Below are positions 58,532-64,000 of a DNA stretch of 64,000 bases, in pieces. Origin of the DNA: Malania oleifera (taxonomy: Eukaryota > Streptophyta > Magnoliopsida > Santalales > Ximeniaceae); the NCBI RefSeq assembly GCF_029873635.1, contig NC_080420.1:120040719-120104718 (forward strand), given 5' to 3'. A model generated the notes under the pieces. It did not search any database. It was given only the letters and a program-made list of their open reading frames with translations, and was not told the DNA's origin. Every line of letters begins with the position of its first letter. Within the stretch, counting starts at the first letter, position 1. A program made the position numbers and the translations under genes.

Positions 58532-58980
58532 AAGAGACAGTGCGCAGACCAACCTGAATTCAATATTACAAAGCTACAATACAAAAGGACTAAATATATA
58601 ATAAAAATAAAAATAAACCTAAACCTAATATATTTACATAGACTAAAATACCCCTAGTTAAATATATATTATCTAACACTTATAGCATATTAAATTGGTG
58701 TTCTAGCCTCAGCTAAAGTTAAATAGGTTAGTGGTGACTCTCATGGACCATATTTTGACCCATTTCACACCCCTTGTATTTTCCCTTATTATAATTTTGA
58801 GTCTGTCGTTCTGTCAAGGCGACACGAAGATTCAACCCTCGTATCTTGGGAGTTGACCCCCTTCAAGACATCGCAACAACCTTTACGAGTATTATAACAG
58901 ACAAATTTGCAAACCTAATAAGATCCCAACATTCTTTGGCCAATTAACCCGACATCACCATTATCCCTAGTACATTATTA
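58532..58980. other. Degenerate interval with a Tat-like LTR end
   Basis: 58728-58880 reads GGTTAGTGGTGACTC ... GACATCGCAACA. This parallels GGTTAGTGGCGACTCC ... GACGTCGCGACA at the end of the LTRs at 43890 and 54202, so it is likely a decayed LTR terminus of a relative. The rest is AT-rich without a gene. Confidence 0.45.
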
Positions 58981-58984
58981 ATTT

Positions 58985-60800
58985 TCTAGCATGAAAGCAA
59001 TGACAAAAAATAGAACTTTTGATCAATAGAGACAACTACTCATGCATCAATTTTTTTTTAAGCTTAAGTATCTAAAAGCATTTTTGTTAATATACATACT
59101 AATTTAAGCCTCAATTTATTCATATAAGTTATTAAAATAAAAAAGTATGACAAAATTACTTTCGTTAGCACTTGAGCCAAATTTTCAAATCAAGCAAAAA
59201 AATCCTAAATAAGCTAAATTATTTTCATTGGAGTTTGAAGTTATGTTTGGTTTGAAAATATAATAGGCTACAAATGGAATAGTTGTTCCAATGAAGCTAA
59301 CACCATTCCCAGAACACGTAAAAATTTGTGATATTTTTAAATATGACAATTACTACCCCTTTTTTATATATGTTTTTCCCTTAAATATAGAAAGATGTAG
59401 TAGAAAAATAAAAAATTATCTACTTTTAAAAGTGATCAACCTTTGTCCGGGGGTCGGGTTGGTCGAACATCCAACTGATGCACGAAAGTCGTGTTCGCAT
59501 TTCGTACTTTACTTGATCAATGAGACCTAGGGGGAGGACGCTGATCCGTAGGTTTGGTCCACACCAAGAGGTCCAAAGGGCTTGTTGGTGGCTGGAGTTC
59601 CTATATAATAAAAAAAAAAAAACTTACTGTACATTTGTTTACTTTTGACGATTTTTCAAAGGAGTTTCAACTTTTAAAAGCATGTGTCTAACATAAGGCA
59701 TGTGGTGACACATTTTCTAGTCTTTTGAAAAGGCTATGTTTAAATTTTTAGGACAACATTTTGAAAGTTAATAATTTGAACTTTTTACAAGTAAGAAAAA
59801 CAAACAAACAAATAAAACAAAATCAAAAGGCTAAGATATCATTTGGTATCATTTATGTTTTTACTATGCTATAGTAAAAATCCATAAAATTTTTAGACTT
59901 TGAGTTGTTAATTAAATTTAAAAGGAAAAAGATTCCACATGCCTAATCTAAGGATACTTGAATTATTTTTATTTATTTATTGGGCCTAAGTTATATAATG
60001 AAGGTCACGTATTAATTCTTTTTCATAACTCCTTCCCCTCTTATAGTTTGAGGATAAAGTATATAAACAATTTATCTATAACATTTTATTGTAATTATTA
60101 CATCTTAAGTAATAGAATAATAATATTTAATATGCAAAGAAAAATACAATAAAAAAATTAAAATATTTTTAACAACAATTTGGCATAATTAAAACTATAT
60201 GTCATTTGCCCAATTACCATGTGTCTGGGAGTAGAAACTTCAAAGTTTGGATTTGTATTTGAATTTGTATGAATTTAGAAAAAATTGTAATTTAAAATTA
60301 TATTCAATTATTCTAAATCCACGCGCAAATTCAAGTTAAACCGAAATCCCTATTCCTAGAACAAAAAATTATTCGAAGCATGACCCTTTACATCCGGCGC
60401 TAAGAGCTATAACTTTTAGTTAATAGAGACAACCATTTGTGCATCTATTTTTATTTGTAAAAAAAAAAATATTGAATATCTCAAAGCATTTTTTTTAGAC
60501 ATGAATTGCTAATTTAAGCATAAATTTTATTCATATTAGTGATTAAAATAAAAAAAAAATTGTGATAAAATCCCTTTTATAATGGTGGGTCCAAATATAA
60601 CCAAATGGGCACAATTTTCTAATTCGAATCAACCCAAAAAAATCTAAACAAACTAAATTATTTTCATGAGAGTTTTTGATTATGCTTGATTTGCAAAATG
60701 CAATAGGCTAGAAATAAGTAGTTATGGAATGAGATTATAATAGTACATAAAAAGGTGGTGTCATTCTTAGAACACATAAAATTTTGTATAAATAGGCAGT
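58985..60800. repeat. Degenerate direct duplication, about 1.4 kb apart
   Basis: 58985-59335 and about 60405-60790 share AATAGAGACAAC, CTAATTTAAGC, TATTCATAT, GAGTTT..ATTATG(C/T)TTG and AGAACAC..AAAA in the same order. Copies are well diverged. No gene is seen in either. Confidence 0.55.
59430..59612 (+). other. GC-richer segment ending in A-run
   Basis: Lies between the two degenerate repeats. It has higher GC than its surroundings (GTCCGGGGGTCGGG...) and ends TATATAATAAAA plus an A-run at 59608-59620. Possible SINE or other retrocopy; no TSD found. Confidence 0.3.
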
Positions 60801-60829
60801 ATAAATAATTGTTTGTTTGTCAATTTTGG

Positions 60830-61739
60830 TATGAAATTGATTCTATTATGATCTTAAATCATGCAATCAAAGAATAAACAAGTCTATGTAACAATACTAA
60901 GATACTATAAAATGTAAAGATAATCAAAACATTACAAAAAATAACAATACAAGATTTTATAGTAGTTCAGTCGACCAAAACTCACATTCACTCCTTAAGA
61001 AAACTTAAGATTTTTCACTATAATTAGATTATCAAACTATACTAAGCAACTCACAGCACAATAGGACAACTTGTCCTTACAATATCCTCTATCTCTATCT
61101 TTGGCTAAAAATACATTCTCAATGCAACTTTGCACCCCAAGCAACCAGCCGTTATGTCGAGTTACCTACCCTTCAAAAATCAAAATAAATAGATCACCCA
61201 AAAATATTCTTGATGAGAAAGTGGAGATGCTAGAGAAAGCCAATTTGAGAGTGAAAACAGATATTACAATGAATACGATAAGAGAATACAAATATCATAA
61301 ATTCTTCCGATGAAGATCATTAGGGTAAAGGTCTTCAAGTGAATGATTATGAGGGGCTCAAAATTCTCTTGTTAGTACACATTTTCTCATTAATAATTTC
61401 TTAATGCAAAAACGAGTTATTTATGTAACGAACATAGGACCTACTCATTCAGATAGCCAAATGCAATAATAATAAATGGTCAATGGAAAAGAGAATAAAG
61501 CAACACTCAAAATATGAAATGTTGTAACTCAAATTTTGAAAAAAAAAAATTGTTTCCAAAATAAGAATAACTCCCAAGGGCACTTGCTAAGTGGAGGCTC
61601 ATTGCATTGTTGTACAACACACTTAAATTCAAATAAAAACTTAGTTTGAAACAAAAATTATTCAATAAGAGTATATGAAGATCAATTATCTTTAATCCAA
61701 CAATTACTCCTAATTAATCATATATAAATCAATTAAGTA
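60830..61739 (-). other. Possible degenerate LTR
   Basis: AGTTCAGTCGACCAAAACTCAC...CACTCCTTAAG (about 60965-61010) resembles the conserved downstream block of the SIRE LTRs in minus orientation. The ends are not identifiable. The 80-codon ORF at 61071-61313 has no recognisable domain. Confidence 0.3.
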
Positions 61740-62199
61740 TGTTGGTTTTTTGAGTCTAATCCCTGGTTTTGATAATGACAAACCGCGAGTTACTTATGTG
61801 TGTGTCCAATGATTGAATACGTTATAATTTAACACTTACATAAGAGGTCTAAGATGGAAGCCAGATGGAGCTCAAAGAACATATTATTTGGCATATTCCA
61901 TGAAGATGGAAGAACAAAAGAAGAAGAAGAAAAAGAAGAAGACATGTTTTTATTTGTATATGCATTTTAATTTTTATATTTTGGACTATAATGACTGCAT
62001 TCATCCTACATAATATGTCTTAATGCTCAGACAGAACCGTAGACAGACCTTAGGGCTGACTTCGATTGACCGACGCCAGATTTTTGGGCTTAATTGAAAA
62101 GCCTTGGTCGTAAACTGACCATAGGTCCCCATGCATCATACTTACAATTATAGGGACAAATCTTATGAGACCAATTTGAACTTAACTTGACTTTTGAAA

Positions 62200-62580
62200 G
62201 GGGTTCGAGCGACCGAACTCTTAAGTTCAAAATAGGTTTGGGCGACTGAATGTGTAAAGAGTCAACATGTTAACTTGGTTCGGACGACCAAACAGAACAT
62301 GAATTGATTGTCCACGGTCGACCAAACGCTTTAAGTAACTATTCCTACTGTCTATGAATGACTGAACTCTCAGTTCAAAATAGGCCCGAGCGCCCAAACC
62401 ATGAAGTTCGACTGACCGAACTTTTATCAAGCGACTGAACCTCAATCTTTTGGAAAATTGCCTTAACTTCGACCAACCGAACTTACCCTCGAGCACCCGA
62501 ACTCAAAACTTACCTTTTCTTTTTGTGAGTATTCGGGCGACCGACCCTAAGGTCCAGGCGAACGAACCTCTCAGGTTGCC
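62200..62580 (+). repeat. Array of GTTCG-CGACC-GAAC palindromic motifs
   Basis: About a dozen imperfect copies, such as GTTCGAGCGACCGAACTC, GGTTCGGACGACCAAAC, TTCGACTGACCGAAC and TTCGGGCGACCGACC, ending about 100 bp before the TATA box of this LTR. Confidence 0.75.
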
Positions 62581-63411
62581 AATTTTTTACTACAGTAATT
62601 AAGATTAAAACTCAATTAAAACATTTCCAAAATTCCCAATAGGTCCCCAATGGTCATATTTTTCAGAAAAATTATAAATACCCCTTCATTTTTCAAAATT
62701 AACAATTTTGATTAACAAATATTTTCTCTCTATTTTTTCCTTAATCAAAGTTCCCCCAACTTATTTTTTATTACAAAAACTATTTCTTGGGGCAAATCTT
62801 TTACTCTCCAAAACTCTCTTTCATTCATTATAAATCATTTTTATAAGAGACTATTTTATTTGGGCTTTTACTTGCTTTGATTTGCACATAGATCTTCAAA
62901 TGGAAATATTTTGTTTTGTACAAAGTTTTTGAAACTATAACCCTAGGTTCTCCTACGTCTTATTGAAAATACTTTTTGGAGAAATATTTGGTTTAGGGTT
63001 TAAATCTTTGAAGTCTTCATCATACATATTATGTTCAGAGATTGCAAAAATATTTTGAGAAACACACCCTTACTCTACTAAGCACATTTCATATCATAAA
63101 AGAGTGTATGTTTTAGAGCTTTAACTTTGTACATTTCTTCTTGTATTCACAAGCATATTTTTGTATGAAAAATATTTTTATTGTATCAGTTGGGTTCAGC
63201 CCAGAATTGAACTGGGGAGTCTCAGCCCCGCAAGTGAGACAAGTTAGGCTCAGCCTTGTAATTGAGCTGGAGTTTTCCTCGCTCTATAAGGAGAGGACGT
63301 AAAGGGCTTCTGCTCCGCTCGTTTAAGTGAGCAGGGATAGTATAGTCCTTAGGTATGCCCAAGGTGGGGACGTAGGCTGGTTTGGCCGAACCTCGATAAC
63401 AAATCTATGTG

Positions 63412-63413
<2 letters not shown>

Positions 63414-63473
<60 letters not shown>
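63414..63473. repeat. (CT)n microsatellite
   Basis: About 60 bp of CT inside the SIRE LTR; the ORF starting here is an artefact. Confidence 0.95.
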
Positions 63474-63476
<3 letters not shown>

Positions 63477-63731
63477 TAAATTCGAGCACTTTAATTTCTG
63501 CATGTGTATTCTTTCATTTGTCGTTATAATTATTTGCATGCACACCTCTATTTTAAATGAGATATGTTTCTCGTGTATGTCTGCTTTTATTGTTTTATTA
63601 ATTTACTTACACACGTGAAAATGAGATATGATCTTTGGTGAATCGGCGTAAATGTTTAATTAGCCAAAAAAATTTTAAAACCCAATTCACCCCACTTTTA
63701 GGATCACACCAATTCCAATAGAGTCCAATAT

Positions 63732-64000
63732 TGTAATAACCCGAAAAATTATTGGAATTAAATAATAAAAGAAGAAGGAAAGGAAAATTTTAAAAGGGTT
63801 GAAAAAGGGGGTCTCGTCGACGAATGCAAGACTTCGTCAATGAGTACTCTATTGAAGTTCATCGATGTAGACACGTGTCTCGTCAACGAGAAGATACAGA
63901 GAGGGGGATTTTTGGTAGTTTGAAATTCATTGACGAGGGGTTCATGTTCATCGATGAACTTTCTTTATGGACTCGTCGACGAGATGATATGTCTCGTCGA
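63732..64000 (+). mobile_element. Start of a chromovirus-type LTR, cut by the window edge
   Basis: TGTAATAACCCG opening, as in the Tekay/Del-type LTRs here. A dense set of TCGTCGACGA, CATCGATG and CGTCAACGAG motifs follows to the end of the window. Confidence 0.7.

Larger units (their letters stand above)
61740..63720 (+). mobile_element. SIRE/Maximus-type LTR, plus strand
   Basis: Starts TGTTGGTTTTTTGAG with TTTTGATAATGACAAA nearby and ends ...CCCAATTCACCCCACTTTTAGGATCACACC...AATA. A palindrome array (about 62200-62580) precedes TATAAATACCCC (about 62676-62687). The GGGGACGTAGG...GGCCGAACCTCG block is at 63366-63395 and is followed by (CT)n (63414-63473). About 1981 bp. No PBS or matching TSD follows, so it is either a solo LTR with lost TSD or the 5' LTR of a disrupted element. 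Confidence 0.8.

Overview
The window is intergenic and transposon-rich plant nuclear DNA: AT-rich, full of microsatellites, with plant LTR retrotransposons nested in one another and one plant-type gene family, a xyloglucan endotransglucosylase/hydrolase (XTH). The organism is probably a eudicot; species is not inferred. No bacterial, organellar, rRNA or CRISPR features were seen. All calls come from reading the sequence; no database search was run. LAYOUT. 1-1541: end of a SIRE/Maximus-type Copia LTR. 2020-16261 and 16262 to about 21700: two tandem copies of a segment carrying an XTH gene on the minus strand. The left copy (XTH-A) is a pseudogene whose intron 1 holds a complete but decayed Ty3/Gypsy chromovirus (3795-14433, TSD ATATA). 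The right copy (XTH-B, 16528-19138) can be assembled into an uninterrupted four-exon, 288-codon gene with the catalytic motif intact. A solo SIRE LTR (19662-21513, TSD AAAAT) lies about 0.5 kb upstream of its start codon. 22305-30063: a second decayed chromovirus, minus strand, with a 3' LTR reduced to about 180 bp. It abuts a broken pol fragment of a third one (30064-31158). 34138-37765: an LTR fragment of the same chromovirus family split by a solo SIRE LTR (35252-37365, TSD TTATT). 37766-40811: a pol-less SIRE remnant, minus strand, with PBS and broken gag. 40828-54202: a 13.4 kb element with about 3.07 kb LTRs, TSD GTGTA and only a gag ORF (a TR-GAG/LARD-like derivative of the Tat/Ogre group). 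It is inserted 16 bp inside the end of the LTR of that SIRE remnant. The rest of that LTR follows at 54203-58443 and carries a solo chromovirus LTR (54645-56774, TSD CGTAC). 58444-61739: degenerate repeats. 61740-63720: a further SIRE LTR, plus strand. 63732-64000: start of another chromovirus LTR. HOW IT FITS TOGETHER. Only two reading frames look potentially functional: XTH-B (a secreted cell-wall enzyme) and the stand-alone gag at 45902-47341. The main unexplained signals are: (i) arrays of short CG-containing palindromes just upstream of the TATA box in two unrelated LTR families, with the core differing between copies; (ii) strongly amber-biased nonsense decay (CAG to TAG) in the chromovirus polyproteins, as expected from CHG methylation and deamination; (iii) the gag-only element with its internal tandem arrays.
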